Notes: a model not told the origin generated them from the letters alone. A stretch of DNA of 64,000 nucleotides from Siphonodentalium dalli (GCA_032622095.1 CP136062.1:158528875-158592874); one strand, 5' to 3'. Positions 25,925 to 40,831 are shown, counted from the stretch's first letter. Numbers and translations: made by a program.

Positions 25925-26063
25925 TGTACAAAGAAATGTGGTGATGGACTAGAATACTATAAGGGAACTTTTACTAATCCTGCCCCGACAAATGGTGGTA
26001 AACAATATCATGGTATCAGCATGAAGAGTGCAACGTGTAATACACAATCTTGTATTGTTCCAG
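25925..26063 (+). pseudogene. 5'-truncated TSP1 pseudoexon, copy A4, extra Cys loss
   Basis: Same broken half domain as in A1, plus a private change: the third conserved Cys codon TGT in GGAACTTGTACT has become TTT (Phe). Loss of a further disulfide cysteine in one copy while the intact exon stays unchanged fits absence of selection. Confidence 0.75.
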
Positions 26064-26493
26064 TTGTGTACAAAATGTAACAGCACCACACATGCATCAC
26101 CATTTGGAATTATAAGAAAGCCATCATTTTCATTAACTATCAACCCGCATGTTGTTACGAAGTTAAAGTCTGAGACTGAATCATTGTTTATAATGCACTT
26201 CAACTCGGGTTATTTACAAATATAGCCCATAGCATATATAACATTCATATTATGCATGTCACACTTGGATTAGTAAGTGGAGGTTATAAGTTTAAAGGTG
26301 GTACCATGTTTGGAATATGTAGCACTTTATCATAAAGCAACTTAACTGGCAACTGAGTTGAGACAGTGATGAAACTTTGTTATTAGGTCTGAATTACAAG
26401 TGTAGATTATATAGTTATATGCAGAAACCCTATAACAATACTGAAAGACTGTTCTTCCCTTATAAATATTTGAATGTGTTTTCTCTCGTGCAG

Positions 26494-26709
26494 TTAAAGG
26501 AAATTGGGGTGCGTGGTCACCAGTCGAGCCAGAAGGACCAGGTTACCCTACAGACGGTAATAACGATGGACCTAAATGTAGTGCTAAATGTGGAGGTGGA
26601 GTGCAGAAATGGACCCGATCTTGTAACAAGCCAGCACCATTGAATGGCGGTGCAAATTGTGTAGGAAATACAATGAAATCGAAATCATGCAACACTAAGC
26701 TATGTCCAG
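26494..26709 (+). CDS. TSP1 domain exon, type A, copy A4
   Basis: Identical to the A1-A3 exons; 216 nt, phase 1-1, strong pyrimidine-rich acceptor and GTTAGT donor. Confidence 0.93.
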
Positions 26710-28940
26710 GTTAGTTCACCCAGTTACCACATATTAAACTTTTATGTTTTACTAACAACGATATTGTTCTGTACATTAGTTTTTCCCAGATAAGATTAAG
26801 AGAAGTTTTTAAAAGGGTGAATGGATATTTGGAGTGGTTGTATTAAAACACTGACATATAACTCACCTTATATACACAGGTACTTCAATTATTTTAATCT
26901 CCATATATTTCTAAGAACAATTTCGATGATGTAATCTTTCTCCAATGTTTACCTGTTTTACTGGACTTTGATTGATAATGTAACAGAACTGTCCCAATGT
27001 TGACATAACTCTCGTTTTGACACACGGAATCTGGTCGTTGGAGTGTTATTTTTAATAGAAATAATAACATTTCTGATCTATGTGTGGCATAATGAGCAGT
27101 TCTGTGAAGACACGAGTACCTTAAATTGTTCATGTTAATTATATCAAAGCAAAATATTCATTGTTTGTTATTTTTTAATGATAATTTGTGATGTTAATAG
27201 TTAACAAAATCAAATGACCTCACCCTGCTCTTTCATATTATGTTTACTTATGGTCATATTAAGGGATATGTTTTCTTAACATTACAGTATCCCACACACA
27301 TTTCATAGATGTTTGAAAAGGGGGATATTTGAAGTGGCTGTATTAAAACTCATAGTAACACAGGAGAGACTATTTTGTGAATAAGGTTATTAATACTGTG
27401 TGGGGATCAATAACAAAGGGGTGTGTAGCCTATATTTGTAGGCTGATGAACTGATAGATATCAATGTAGTAGAACAAGATAGTTTATGTTGTTTGAGGCT
27501 CAATAACCAGTGAGTGGTGGTATATGTGGTTGTTGCTCAGCTCACGAGATTCGCAATTCAAGCATTCAAAATATAGTAATAATTTTATTGAAATGTCTCG
27601 TCTCATAAATTTTTAGACAAATTAATCTCTGCTTGGCCAATTGCTGAATTTGGTCGTCGAATAAGTGTGTTCATATGCCATGTCCTCAATGATGATACCT
27701 TCTTTACAGACGTTCATGCGCATTACTATTCGTGTTATATCAATGTTGCCAACACATGCGTCCCTTAAATATTTCATGTTAATAGATTATTGCACAATAT
27801 TCATATATATCTTTATTTCCTCCATCTAGGAGAGTATGGTTTACAAAATTATAACATAGTAATATAGAAAGGAAAATAGATAATTATTCCCGCCACTATG
27901 AGGCACAAGCACTCATCCAATCAACCTTGCACGGGCACACAATCTCATCAGCATGCATCCTAATCCATGTATACACATATACATACAAAAGTATATACAT
28001 ACATACACACGCACACCCTCCCTCACACATAAACACCCTTACATACACACATGTATACATACGTCCATACAACACAAATATAAACCTTATTTACACTGGT
28101 GCACAATCATGTTGTGGGGTTAAGGAGACGATCACTCGATCTTTTCGACAATCCCGGGCGCTTGGCGCCCACCCACTCTCTCATGCACAATCATACTTAT
28201 GCACACACAGGCGCGCACACAAGCGTCCACTTACACGCGCACACATATATATACTCAACTACAAAAACAACGAACAAAATATACCTGGATTGATGCCCAG
28301 TATTTTTGTATAAGAAAACGCCTATAAGGTACCGTCCCTTAGTTGATTACTACCACACATGCAGGCAAACATTCACAAGAGATATGCAGGACATTCCGAA
28401 ACACGGAATTCACGGGGAACTGAATGAAAGATAATCGACTTGAGTTAGTCAGTTTATAGTAAACGTGGTCAAATGTTCACCAGTAATTTAAGTAAACTCA
28501 CACTTTTCTCAATATAACTCATAACAATTTAGACACGGAATGGGCAGGAGCCGGGACCAAAGAATCATTTTGCACCAATACCACTTAATCAACTCGAACG
28601 GCGGCGGTGGATATTCTAGTTAAGAACATGCGTGTATCAGTATCTACAGATCTACTGTGTGTGACCCACATTATGTGAGTAGAGGAGGGATGCCCTATAG
28701 CAGAAGAGTCCACAATTAGAGGTACCATGTCTTACCTACCGGAAGCTGACATAAGCTAATGATAGGTAGAGCACTCTGCTGTATAGGCAGTTTCTGATAT
28801 AGTCATAAAGAGTAGGAAAATAAAAGATAGCAGAAACCCAGAGAACACATACAAATTTCGTGTTATGATTTATATTTCATAATAATATTTAATTTAATCA
28901 TTGTATGATAACGTTATGTGAAAAAGAAATAATCAAAAAA

Positions 28941-29189
28941 GCGAGGCCATATGTCGCCTCGCATATATAAGAGAATGCATTGGCCTAAAAAAAATCATTT
29001 TTTACACTTTTTACCATTTTTTCTTACATTCTTTAACAATTTTATAATTTTTTCTCACATTTTTTAACAATTTTTATAATATATTTCTACATTCTTTGAC
29101 ATATTTTTAATATGTGTTAAGCCAATGCATTCTCTTATATATGCGAGGCGACCTATGGTCGACTCGCATATATACGAGAATGCATTGGC
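28941..29189. mobile_element. Foldback/MITE-like element, A4
   Basis: Same element with one extra A in the A-run after the left arm; the arms remain perfect inverted copies. Confidence 0.65.
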
Positions 29190-29915
29190 ACAGGGCCGTT
29201 ATGTTGGGTAAAGGGTTAAACCCTTCTACTCGTTGAACTCCTGTATAGGTATCTAGTGCAAAAGGCAACAAAGGCAAAGTATTATATTAGATTCTCCTAA
29301 TTATGCAATTATAGATATATGACATGTATCTCAAGTTTCGAAACTAAACACTATGCTATTATTTTATTTGAACTTGAAGTTGAATTTGAGCAATGTATTA
29401 TATATTTTCATTGTATACCTGTCCACAGCACCGCTTGCGCAATGTCAGTAATTGCGGTGTCCCTGTTTTTATGACGGTGTGACAGAGGCAGACACATTAC
29501 ATAAGCATTCCTTTTCCTGTCACAACTCAATCAATACTCCCTCCTTTGAATAAGTCCAATGAGCAGTTGTTGGCTCATTTTGCCAAGGACACGACACAAC
29601 TTTGCTGTTAAAAATTAAACATTGCTTGATCGCTACAAAATATGGCTGCAGGGTTGTCTTCAGCATGAGCAGTGGGTCATTCACCTGTGATTTTCCCTCA
29701 ACTTTGATCAAAATCGAAGCGTCTGCGGTCGCACTTAATGTGACTATATAGTTTTTGAGTCTCGTCGGCAACACCTCTTGACCATTGTACAAACCACAAG
29801 CTATACAATTATATATCAAGTGCACCCGTTTAAGCATCACCAAGTTGCTTTCCATTACAAGACAATACTATTGTTGAATTCACAGTTTAATAAGAAACAA
29901 TGCATTCCATTTCAG

Positions 29916-29969
29916 TAATTGAACCATCACCACTGCCACCCACAGTGCGACCAACAACACCAGCGCCAG
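29916..29969 (+). CDS. Pro/Thr-rich linker exon, copy A5
   Basis: Lies in the A3-like part of the mosaic unit; exon sequence and splice sites are unchanged. Confidence 0.7.
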
Positions 29970-31819
29970 GTATGTTCAATAAAATTACTGCTAAAATACG
30001 GATTGCTGACCAGTTTCTGACAAGTGAGACTGTGCACCATTACTTAGCAACGCAGTACAATATACATCAATTGTTAACTCGGCAGTTGTCAGGTCACGGT
30101 GTTTAATCGCCCCACCCAAATATTGGTCAAAATGTTCAATAGTTAGAAAAGTGCCTCACACAACATTTGGTGGAACTTTTACACAAGATATAGGTTGAAA
30201 TTGTTCTCATTGTTTGATTTTCAGTGATTTGTGGGGAATTTGTTAAATTTATACCGACAGCAGTATGTTTTCCGACTTTTGTTAAAAGACTGAAATGGCC
30301 ACCAGTTGGAAATTTCCAACTTTCTTTAGGGGGAATATTTACGTGGCAACCGTTGGAAATATCCAATAGTTCGAAAGTTTGAGGTACCAGCTGGAAACTC
30401 CAACCAACGGGGTAGGTTGCAAGAGCAACTGTGTAAACCTAGTAGTTTGGTTTGGTCAGGATCAATGGTGCAGTATACATTCCAAGGTAGACACCCCAAC
30501 GTGTACTTTCTAGCCACTTCCATGTGTATTGTTTTAATTCCATTAAATTAGTTAACATTCTTATCAACATATATTTGTTCGACAATATTGGAATCAATGG
30601 CATTTAAATGCAAATATTAATTGCAGTGGCTACAGGCAAACATTTAATATGTATGTATAATATGTGCATATAGAAATGGCATAATCATATATATATCATC
30701 ATATTTATCTCATATATCGGATTATTGTATTTTTTTTCCAATTTTCCAATGTTTTTTCAATAATATCTTCTAGATTAGATTATGCTGTATGGAACTGGTT
30801 CAGAATGGTGACTTCATTGTGTATTGCTCATGTTAACTTGCCAATGGAGCTATGGAATATGCCATTCATGTGTTCCCAAAAATAGATTTTACAAAATGTG
30901 GTATAAAAGTCACCATGTGGTGTTCTGGTCATATTTCAACAATCAATGCGCAGAACTGTGTATCTCTTTTTCTCAAAATGGTAGCCAAACTTGCTGCCAA
31001 AATATGGAAAATGGTAAATATTGCCCCAGCAGGCCATGTATTCGATTACAATCTGTGCTCGATGAATAAAAATGGTTATTCTGTCTTATTCACATTGAAT
31101 ACTAACATTTCTGATACACTTTGGTTAACTGTTCCTATTGTAGCCATTGATATTGCCAGAATTATTGGAATTTTCTCTCACAATCTTGGTACCAAAATAG
31201 GCAAAAAATCACTTTTAAGGTTTCGACCATTTATTCAAGTAAACTTAAACTGTCTTTGGTATCAAATGTGTTTATTGTTTTGACAAGACTTGAATGCATT
31301 ACACTGAGGTGTTTTCAGACAAATAATCAAGATGGCTTGGAAAATAGCAACCACATTTGGTAAAAACATTTGATTATTGCACATATATCTCAAAACATTG
31401 ATCACTCCTGTTCTGAAAATGGTAGAAAATTGTGACTCACTTAGTTATTAAATATCTTAATTAATCAATTGACAACTGTATTCTATTCTGGTTGTCCCAG
31501 TGTATTATGGGCCGTGACAAACTGAATTTAAAGGATTCAGTATGTAACTTTGCCAAAAACATCTTTTGGGATGCTGGCCATTTTTTAACAGAATGGACAG
31601 AATAATGAAATTGATCTGAAAGGGGCCATATTGTAAGGCTACTCTGCCCCAATAACATAAAAACTCTGGACCATTGGCAACCAAATTGATTGACTAATGT
31701 CAGGAAAACAGTTTCCTCCGTTTCGCATATAGCATGCCAGCAAGATGTAGAACTCTCTGACAGTACCTCTCCGTCGATTAACATATCCTTGAGTTATTGT
31801 GGAAAGCGAAAGCCACCCA

Positions 31820-32462
31820 GTGGTACACATGTACAATCCACATAGGGCCATAGTGTTACTCTATATATATATACATACATAACACATAAATGACCATGTA
31901 GCCACTCGTTTTATATACATACACCTCACCCATGACCATACGTCCACACTTTGGTATACTCGTACACCTCACAATTGACTATACAGCCACGAGTTACCAT
32001 GCATGTACACCATGTATACTCCTACTCTTCACTCATGCCACATATAGTCACCACATGTATATATATTCACCACATTCGTGATCATAGTGTCACCTCTTGT
32101 ATAATATTCGCCTCAACATTGGCAATACAATCTCTCCATCTATATCAATTTGCCACACCATGGCGATATAGCCACTCAAGATATACATATACACTACAAC
32201 CATAGCAGTAGCATCACTTCATATACACATCACCAAATGTAAAACATCCCTTCCATATCTACAAATACCCACAAACATGGCCATGCATACACTTCAGACT
32301 TGCATATACACCTAACTCGTGACAATTCAGCCACTCCATATATACCAAATTCGTGGTCATACAGCTACTCTTTGTTCAACTATCGACATTAGCCACTTAA
32401 TTTATACATGCACTGTGTGTAATGATGTACACCTCGCCCATCCCATATAATCACCACAGGTA
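31820..32462. repeat. Degenerate minisatellite-like tract, A5
   Basis: The most diverged copy of this tract in the window, with substitutions such as CATACGTCCAC for CATACACCCAC and an extra AT near 32220. Confidence 0.6.
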
Positions 32463-32800
32463 CAAACCGACACCTCGCGATTGGTCCCATGGCTTTGGTC
32501 GATCCATTAATTTTAGTTTTTCCAAGGTAACCATGTACGTCGTTGCCACCGCTGTTGCCCGAAATATCGCCCAAGGTCATTTTCGGGTACTCGTCTCAAG
32601 GTCATGTTGGGTGGACAAAATAACCCGACATATTTCCCGTCCCGAGTTGACCATACATAACAAATTTCACATCGATGTCACCGCTGACTACCGAGATATC
32701 GCCCAAGGTCATATGTGGGTATCCGTTTCAAGGTCAAGGTCACCTCGGGCGGACAAACTGACCCGACGAAAATCTCCCGCGTCCCTTGGAAAGTACGAAA

Positions 32801-33301
32801 TTTCGTCTCGATATCCCCAGTTTTGACCTGCCGTATATTTTCACTAAAGTAGATAAACGCTCTTTAATAGCGACGCCTCATAAACAAACGCTCATTAATT
32901 ATCACGCGATTAACCCATCAATCCACATTACGGTGGCAGTTGAAGGGTGAAGGAGTGGTCGCACGGGCTCGCGAATGGTCCGAGTGCATTGTCTGTTGCT
33001 TTTGCATTTACACAGCTAGTTTGGTTTCAATCGGCCCAGCCGTTTTCGTCTCGATATCCCCAGTTTCCGAGACGGTCAAATGCCGTATATTTTCACTAAA
33101 GTAAATAAACGCTCTTTATTGGCCACGCGTCATATACAAACGCTCATTAATTATCACGCGATTAACCCATCAATCCCCATGGCGGTGGCAGTTGAAGGGT
33201 GAATGGTGGTCGCACGGGCTCGCGAATGGTCCGTTGACACTTTCCGTGACTTTTTACCCTTAGATAGGAAGTTTGGGATCAATCGGTCGAGCCGTTTTCG
33301 A
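32801..33301. repeat. 252-bp tandem pair, A5
   Basis: Two monomers with private differences in the first (GTCTGTTGCTTTTGCATTTA for the usual GCCTGTTG...CCCTTA stretch), marking the right part of the diverged block in this unit. Confidence 0.75.
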
Positions 33302-33397
33302 GTCTATAAAGGACACAAATATATACGGAAGTCTCAAACAATATAGTAGATTTATTATTCACGAGCAGTCAGCGTTCAGTGATTGTGACAAATAACG

Positions 33398-33536
33398 TGT
33401 ACAAAGAAATGTGGTGATGGACTAGAATACTATAAGGGAACTTGTACTAATCCTGCCCCGACAAATGGTGGTAAACAATATCATGGTATCAGCATGAAGA
33501 GTGCAACGTGTAATACACAATCTTGTATTGTTCCAG
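33398..33536 (+). pseudogene. 5'-truncated TSP1 pseudoexon, copy A5
   Basis: Same lesions as in A1. This part of A5 is outside the diverged block. Confidence 0.7.
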
Positions 33537-33966
33537 TTGTGTACAAAATGTAACAGCACCACACATGCATCACCATTTGGAAGTATAAGAAAGCCATCAT
33601 TTTCATTAACTATCAACCCGCATGTTGTTACGAAGTTAAAGTCTGAGACTGAATCATTGTTTATAATGCACTTCAACTCGGGTTATTTACAAATATAGCC
33701 CATAGCATATATAACATTCATATTATGCATGTCACACTTGGATTAGTAAGTGGAGGTTATAAGTTTAAAGGTGGTACCATGTTTGGAATATGTAGCACTT
33801 TATCATAAAGCAACTTAACTGGCAACTGAGTTGAGACAGTGATGAAACTTTGTTATTAGGTCTGAATTACAAGTGTAGATTATATAGTTATATGCAGAAA
33901 CCCTATAACAATACTGAAAGACTGTTCTTCCCTTATAAATATTTGAATGTGTTTTCTCTCGTGCAG

Positions 33967-34182
33967 TTAAAGGAAATTGGGGTGCGTGGTCACCAGTCGA
34001 GCCAGAAGGACCAGGTTACCCTACAGACGGTAATAACGATGGACCTAAATGTAGTGCTAAATGTGGAGGTGGAGTGCAGAAATGGACCCGATCTTGTAAC
34101 AAGCCAGCACCATTGAATGGCGGTGCAAATTGTGTAGGAAATACAATGAAATCGAAATCATGCAACACTAAGCTATGTCCAG
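33967..34182 (+). CDS. TSP1 domain exon, type A, copy A5
   Basis: Identical to the A1-A4 exons, 216 nt, phase 1-1. It lies in the conserved right part of the mosaic unit, so its identity says little about selection by itself. Confidence 0.93.
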
Positions 34183-36413
34183 GTTAGTTCACCCAGTTAC
34201 CACATATTAAACTTTTATGTTTTACTAACAACGATATTGTTCTGTACATTAGTTTTTCCCAGATAAGATTAAGAGAAGTTTTTAAAAGGGTGAATGGATA
34301 TTTGGAGTGGTTGTATTAAAACACTGACATATAACTCACCTTATATACACAGGTACTTCAATTATTTTAATCTCCATATATTTCTAAGAACAATTTCGAT
34401 GATGTAATCTTTCTCCAATGTTTACCTGTTTTACTGGACTTTGATTGATAATGTAACAGAACTGTCCAATGTTGACATAACTCTCGTTTTGACACACGGA
34501 ATCTGGTCGTTGGAGTGTTATTTTTAATAGAAATAATAACATTTCTGATCTATGTGTGGCATAATGAGCAGTTCTGTGAAGACACGAGTACCTTAAATTG
34601 TTCATGTTAATTATATCAAAGCAAAATATTCATTGTTTGTTATTTTTTAATGATAATTTGTGATGTTAATAGTTAACAAAATCAAATGACCTCACCCTGC
34701 TCTTTCATATTATGTTTACTTATGGTCATATTAAGGGATATGTTTTCTTAACATTACAGTATCCCACACACATTTCATAGATGTTTGAAAAGGGGGGATA
34801 TTTGAAGTGGCTGTATTAAAACTCATAGTAACACAGGAGAGACTATTTTGTGAATAAGGTTATTAATACTGTGTGGGGATCAATAACAAAGGGGTGTGTA
34901 ACCTATATTTGTCGGCTGATGAACTGATAGATATCAACGTAGTAAAACAAGATAGTTTATGTTGTTTGAGGCTCAATAACCAGTGAGTGGTGGTATATGT
35001 GGTTGTTGCTCAGCTCACGAGATTCGCAATTCAAGCATTCAAAATATAGTAATAATTTTATTGAAATGTCTCGTCTCATAAATTTTTAGACAAATTAATC
35101 TCTGCTTGGCCAATTGCTGAATTTGGTCGTCGAATAAGTGTGCTCATATGCCATGTCCTCAATGATGATACCTTCTTTACAGACGTTCATGCGCATTACT
35201 ATTCGTGTTATATCAATGTTGCCAACACATGCGTCCCTTAAATATTTCATGTTAATAGATTATTGCACAATATTCATATATATCTTTATTTCCTCCATCT
35301 AGGAGAGTATGGTTTACAAAATTATAACATAGTAATATAGAAAGGAAAATAGATAATTATTCCCGCCACTATGAGGCACAAGCACTCATCCAATCAACCT
35401 TGCACGGGCACACAATCTCATCAGCATGCATCCTAATCCATGTATACACATATACATACAAAAGTATATACATACATACACACGCACACCCTCCCTCACA
35501 CATGAACACCCTTACATACACACATGTATACATACGTCCATACAACACAAATATAAACCTTATTTACACTGGTGCACAATCATGTTGTGGGGTTAAGGAG
35601 ACGATCACTCGATCTTTTCGACAATCCCGGGCGCTTTGCGCCCACCCACTCTCTCATGCACAATCATACTTATGCACACACAGGCGCGCACACAAGCGTC
35701 CACTTACACGCGCACACATATATATACTCAACTACAAAAACAACGAACAAAATATACCTGGATTGATGCCCAGTATTTTTGTATAAGAAAATGCCTATAA
35801 GGTACCGTCCCTTAGTTGATTACTACCACACATGCAGGCAAACATTCACAAGAGATATGCAGGACATGCCGAAACACGGAATTCACGGGGAACTGAATGA
35901 AAGATAATCGACTTGAGTTAGTCAGTTTATAGTAAACGTGGTCAAATGTTCACCAGTAATTTAAGTAAACTCACACTTTTCTCAATATAACTCATAACAA
36001 TTTAGACACGGAATGGGCAGGAGCCGGGACCAAAGAATCATTTTGCACCAATACCACTTAATCAACTCGAACGGCGGCGGTGGATATTCTAGTTAAGAAC
36101 ATGCGTGTATCAGTATCTACAGATCTACTGTGTGTGACCCACATTATGTGAGTAGAGGAGGGATGCCCTATAGCAGAAGAGTCCACAATTAGAGGTACCA
36201 TGTCTTACCTACCGGAAGCTGACATAAGCTAATGATAGGTAGAGCACTCTGCTGTATAGGCAGTTTCTGATATAGTCATAAAGAGTAGGAAAATAAAATA
36301 TAGCAGAAACCCAGAGAACACATAAAAATTTCGTGTTATGATTTATATTTCATAATAATATTTAATTTAATCATTGTATGATAACGTTATGTGAAAAAGA
36401 AATAATCAAAAAA

Positions 36414-36661
36414 GCGAGGCCATATGTCGCCTCGCATATATAAGAGAATGCATTGGCCTAAAAAAATCATTTTTTACACTTTTTACCATTTTTTCTTACA
36501 TTCTTTAACAATTTTATAATTTTTTCTCACATTTTTTAACAATTTTTATAATATATTTCTACATTCTTTGACATATTTTTAATATGTGTTAAGCCAATGC
36601 ATTCTCTTATATATGCGAGGCGACCTATGGTCGACTCGCATATATACGAGAATGCATTGGC
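36414..36661. mobile_element. Foldback/MITE-like element, A5
   Basis: Last copy of this element. It is absent from A6 and the B units, which lack the A-specific tail. Confidence 0.65.
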
Positions 36662-37387
36662 ACAGGGCCGTTATGTTGGGTAAAGGGTTAAACCCTTCTA
36701 CTCGTTGAACTCCTGTATAGGTATCTAGTGCAAAAGGCAACAAAGGCAAAGTATTATATTAGATTCTCCTAATTATGCAATTATAGATATATGACATGTA
36801 TCTCAAGTTTCGAAACTAAACACTATGCTATTATTTTATTTGAACTTGAAGTTGAATTTGAGCAATGTATTATATATTTTCATTGTATACCTGTCCACAG
36901 CACCGCTTGCGCAATGTCAGTAATTGCGGTGTCCCTGTTTTTATGACGGTGTGACAGAGGCAGACACATTACATAAGCATTCCTTTTCCTGTCACAACTC
37001 AATCAATACTCCCTCCTTTGAATAAGTCCAATGAGCAGTTGTTGGCTCATTTTGCCAAGGACACGACACAACTTTGCTGTTAAAAATTAAACATTGCTTG
37101 ATCGCTACAAAATATGGCTGCAGGGTTGTCTTCAGCATGAGCAGTGGGTCATTCACCTGTGATTTTCCCTCAACTTTGATCAAAATCGAAGCGTCTGCGG
37201 TCGCACTTAATGTGACTATATAGTTTTTGAGTCTCGTCGGCAACACCTCTTGACCATTGTACAAACCACAAGCTATACAATTATATATCAAGTGCACCCG
37301 TTTAAGCATCACCAAGTTGCTTTCCATTACAAGACAATACTATTGTTGAATTCACAGTTTAATAAGAAACAATGCATTCCATTTCAG

Positions 37388-37441
37388 TAATTGAACCATC
37401 ACCACTGCCACCCACAGTGCGACCAACAACACCAGCGCCAG
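37388..37441 (+). CDS. Pro/Thr-rich linker exon, copy A6
   Basis: Same exon and splice sites as in A1. This is the last linker exon; none is found among the B-type TSP1 exons. Confidence 0.7.
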
Positions 37442-39268
37442 GTATGTTCAATAAAATTACTGCTAAAATACGGATTGCTGACCAGTTTCTGACAAGTGAG
37501 TCTGTGCACCATTACTTAGCAACGCAGTACAATATACATCAATTGTTAACTCGGCAGTTGTCAGGTCACGGTGTTTAATCGCCCCACCCAAATATTGGTC
37601 AAAATGTTCAATAGTTAGAAAAGTGCCTCACACAACATTTGGTGGAAGTTTTACACAAGATATAGGTTGAAATTGTTCTCATTGTTTGATTTTCAGTGAT
37701 TTGTGGGGAATTTGTTAAATTTATACCGACAGCAGTATGTTTTCCGACTTTTGTTAAAAGACTGAAATGGCCACCAGTTGGAAATTTCCAACTTTCTTTA
37801 GGGGGAATATTTACGTGGCAACCGTTGGAAATATCCAATAGTTCGAAAGTTTGAGGTACCAGCTGGAAACTCCAACCAACGGGGTAGGTTGCAAGAGCAA
37901 CAGTGTGAACCTAGTAGTTTGGTTTGGTCAGGATCAATGGTGCAGTATACATTCCAAGATAGACACCACAACGTGTACTTTCTAGCCACTTCCATGTGTA
38001 TTGTTTTAATTCAATTAAATTAGTTAACATTCTTATCAACATATATTTGTTCGACAATATTGGAATCAGTGGCATGTAAATGCAAATATTAATTGCAGTG
38101 GCTACAGGCAAACATTTAATATGTATGTATAATATTTGCATATAGAAATGGCATAATCATATGTATATCATCATATTTATCTCATATATCGGATTATTGT
38201 ATTTTTTTCCAATTTTCCAATGTTTTTTCAATAATATCTACTAGATTAGATTATGCTGTATGGAACTGGATCAGAATGGTGACTTCATTGTGTATTGCTC
38301 ATGTTAACTTACCAATGGAGCTATGGAATATGCCACTCATGTGTTCCCAAAAATAGATTTTACAAAATGTGGTATAAAAGTCACCATGTGGTGTTCTGGT
38401 CATATTTCAACAATCAATGCGCAGAACTGCGTATCTCTTTATCTCAAAGTGGTAGCCAAACTTGCTGCCAAAATATGGAAAATGGTAAATATTGCCCCAG
38501 CAGGCCATGTATTCGATTACAATCTGTGCTCGATGAATAAAAATGGTTATTCTGTCTTATTGACATTGAATACCAACATTTCTGATACACTTTGGTTAAC
38601 TGTTCCTATTGTAGCCATTGATATTGCCAGAATTATTGGAATTTTCTCTCACAATCTTGGTATAAAAATAGGCAAAAAATCACTTTTAAGGTTTCGACCA
38701 TTTATTCAAGTAAACTTAAACTGTCTTTGGTATCAAATGTGTTTATTGTTTTGACAAGACTTGAATGCATTACACTGAGGTGTTTTCAGACCAAATAATC
38801 AAGATGGCTTGAAAAATAGCAACCACATTTGGTAAAAACATTTGATTATTGCACATATATCTCAAAATGGTAGCAAATTGTGACTCACTTAGTTATTAAA
38901 TATTTTAATTAATCAACTGACAACTGTATTCTATTCTGGTTGTCCCAGTGTCTTATGGGCCGTGACAAACTGAATTTAAAGGATTCAGTATGTAACTTTG
39001 CCGAAAACATCTTTTGGGATGCTGGCCATTTTTTAACAGAAATGGACAGAACAATGAAATTGATCTGAAAGGGGCCATATTGTAAGGCTACTCTGCCCCA
39101 ATAACATAAAAACTCTGGACCATTGGCAACCAAATTGATTGACTAATGTCAGGAAAACAGTTTCATCCGTTTCGCATATAGCATGCCAGCAAGATGTAGA
39201 ACTCTCTGACAGTACCTCTCCGTCGATTAACATATCCTTGAGTTATTGTGGAGAGCGAAAGCCACCCA

Positions 39269-39906
39269 GTGGTACACATGTACAATCCACATAGGGCCAT
39301 AGTGTTACTCTATATATATACATACATAACACATAAATGACCATGTAACCACTCGCTTTATATACATACACCTCACCCATGACCATACACCCACACTTGG
39401 GTATACTCGTACACCTCACAATTGACAATACAGCCACGAGTTACCATGCATGTACACCATGTATACTCCTACTCTTCACTCATGCCACATATAGTCACCA
39501 CATGTATATATATTCACCACATTCGTGATCATAGTGTCACCTCTTGTATAATATTCGCCTCAACATTGGCCATACAATCTCTCCATCTATATCAATTTGC
39601 CACACCATGGCGATATAGCCACTCAAGATATACATATACACTACAACCATAGCAGTAGCATCACTTATACACATCACCAAATGTAAAACATCCCTTCCAT
39701 ATCTACAAATACCCACAAACATGGCCATGCATACACTTCAGACTTGCATATACACCTAACTCGTGACAATTCAGCCACTCTATATATACCAAATTCGTGG
39801 TCATACAGCTACTCTTTGTTCAACTATCGACATTAGCCACTTAATATATACATGCACTGTGTTTAATGATGTTCACCTCGCCCATCCCATATAATCACCA
39901 CAGGTA
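39269..39906. repeat. Degenerate minisatellite-like tract, A6
   Basis: Copy of the array described at 2013-2650, with a few substitutions at its right end (GTTTAATGATGTTCACC). Confidence 0.6.
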
Positions 39907-40234
39907 CAAACCGACACCTCGCGATTGGTCCCATGGCTTTGGTCGATCCATTAATTTTAGTTTTTCCAAGGTAACCCTGTACGTCGTTGCCACCGATGTT
40001 GCCCAAAATATCGCCCAAGGTCATTTTCTGGTACTCGTGTCAAGGTCATGTTGGGTGGACAAAATAACCCGACATATTTCCCGTCCGAGTTGACCATACA
40101 TAACATCGATGTCACCGCTGACTACCGAGATATCGCCCAAGGTCATATGTGGGTATCCGTTTCAAGGTCAAGGTCACCTCGGGCGGACAAACTGACCCGA
40201 CGAAAATCTCCCGCGTCCCTTGGAAAGTACGAAA

Positions 40235-40735
40235 TTTCGTCTCGATATCCCCAGTTTTGACCTGCCGTATATTTTCACTAAAGTAGATAAAAGCTCTTTA
40301 ATAGCGACGCCTCATATACAAACGCTCATTAATTATCATGCGATTAACCCATCAATCCACATTACGGTGGCAGTTGAAGGGTGAAGGAGTGGTCGCACGG
40401 GCTCGCAAATGGTCCGAGTGCATTGCCTGTTGTTTTTGCCCTTACACAGCTAGTTTGGGTTCAATCGGCCCAGCCGTTTTCGTCTCGATATCCCCAGTTT
40501 CCGAGACGGTCAAATGCCGTATATTTTCACTAAAGTAAATAAACGCTCTTTAATAGCCACGCGTCATATACAAACGCTCATTAATTATCACGCGATTAAC
40601 CCATCAATCCCCATGGCGGTGGTAGTTGAAGGGTGAATGTGTGGTCGCACGGGCTCGCGAATGGTCCGTTGACACTTTCCGTGACTTTTTACCCTTAGAT
40701 AGGAAGTTTGGGATCAATCGGTCGAGCCGTTTCGA
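40235..40735. repeat. 252-bp tandem pair, A6
   Basis: Two monomers as in A1, with one T missing from the terminal GCCGTTTCGAG. Confidence 0.75.
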
Positions 40736-40831
40736 GTCTATAAAGGACACAAATATATACGGAAGTCTCAAACAATATAGTAGATTTATTATTCACGAGC
40801 AGTCAGCGTTCAGTGATTGTGACAAATAACG

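Larger units (their letters stand above)
22336..29783 (+). repeat. A-unit tandem segmental duplication, copy A4
   Basis: 7448 bp. It has small indels relative to A1-A3, for example CATGTGTATTG for CATGGTATTG near 23076, one A fewer at GATCTGAAGGGG near 24148, an extra TA in the TA run near 24396, and one extra A in the foldback element. It shares several of these with A6. Confidence 0.95.
29784..37255 (+). repeat. A-unit tandem segmental duplication, copy A5 (mosaic)
   Basis: 7472 bp. The first 640 bp carry the A3 markers (GTGAGACTG, GGAACTTTTAC). From about 30427 to 33230 this copy has dozens of private substitutions and indels, including a 24-bp insertion near 31397. From about 33300 to the end it is again almost identical to the others. 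This patchwork indicates gene conversion or unequal exchange with an older, diverged unit. Confidence 0.95.
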
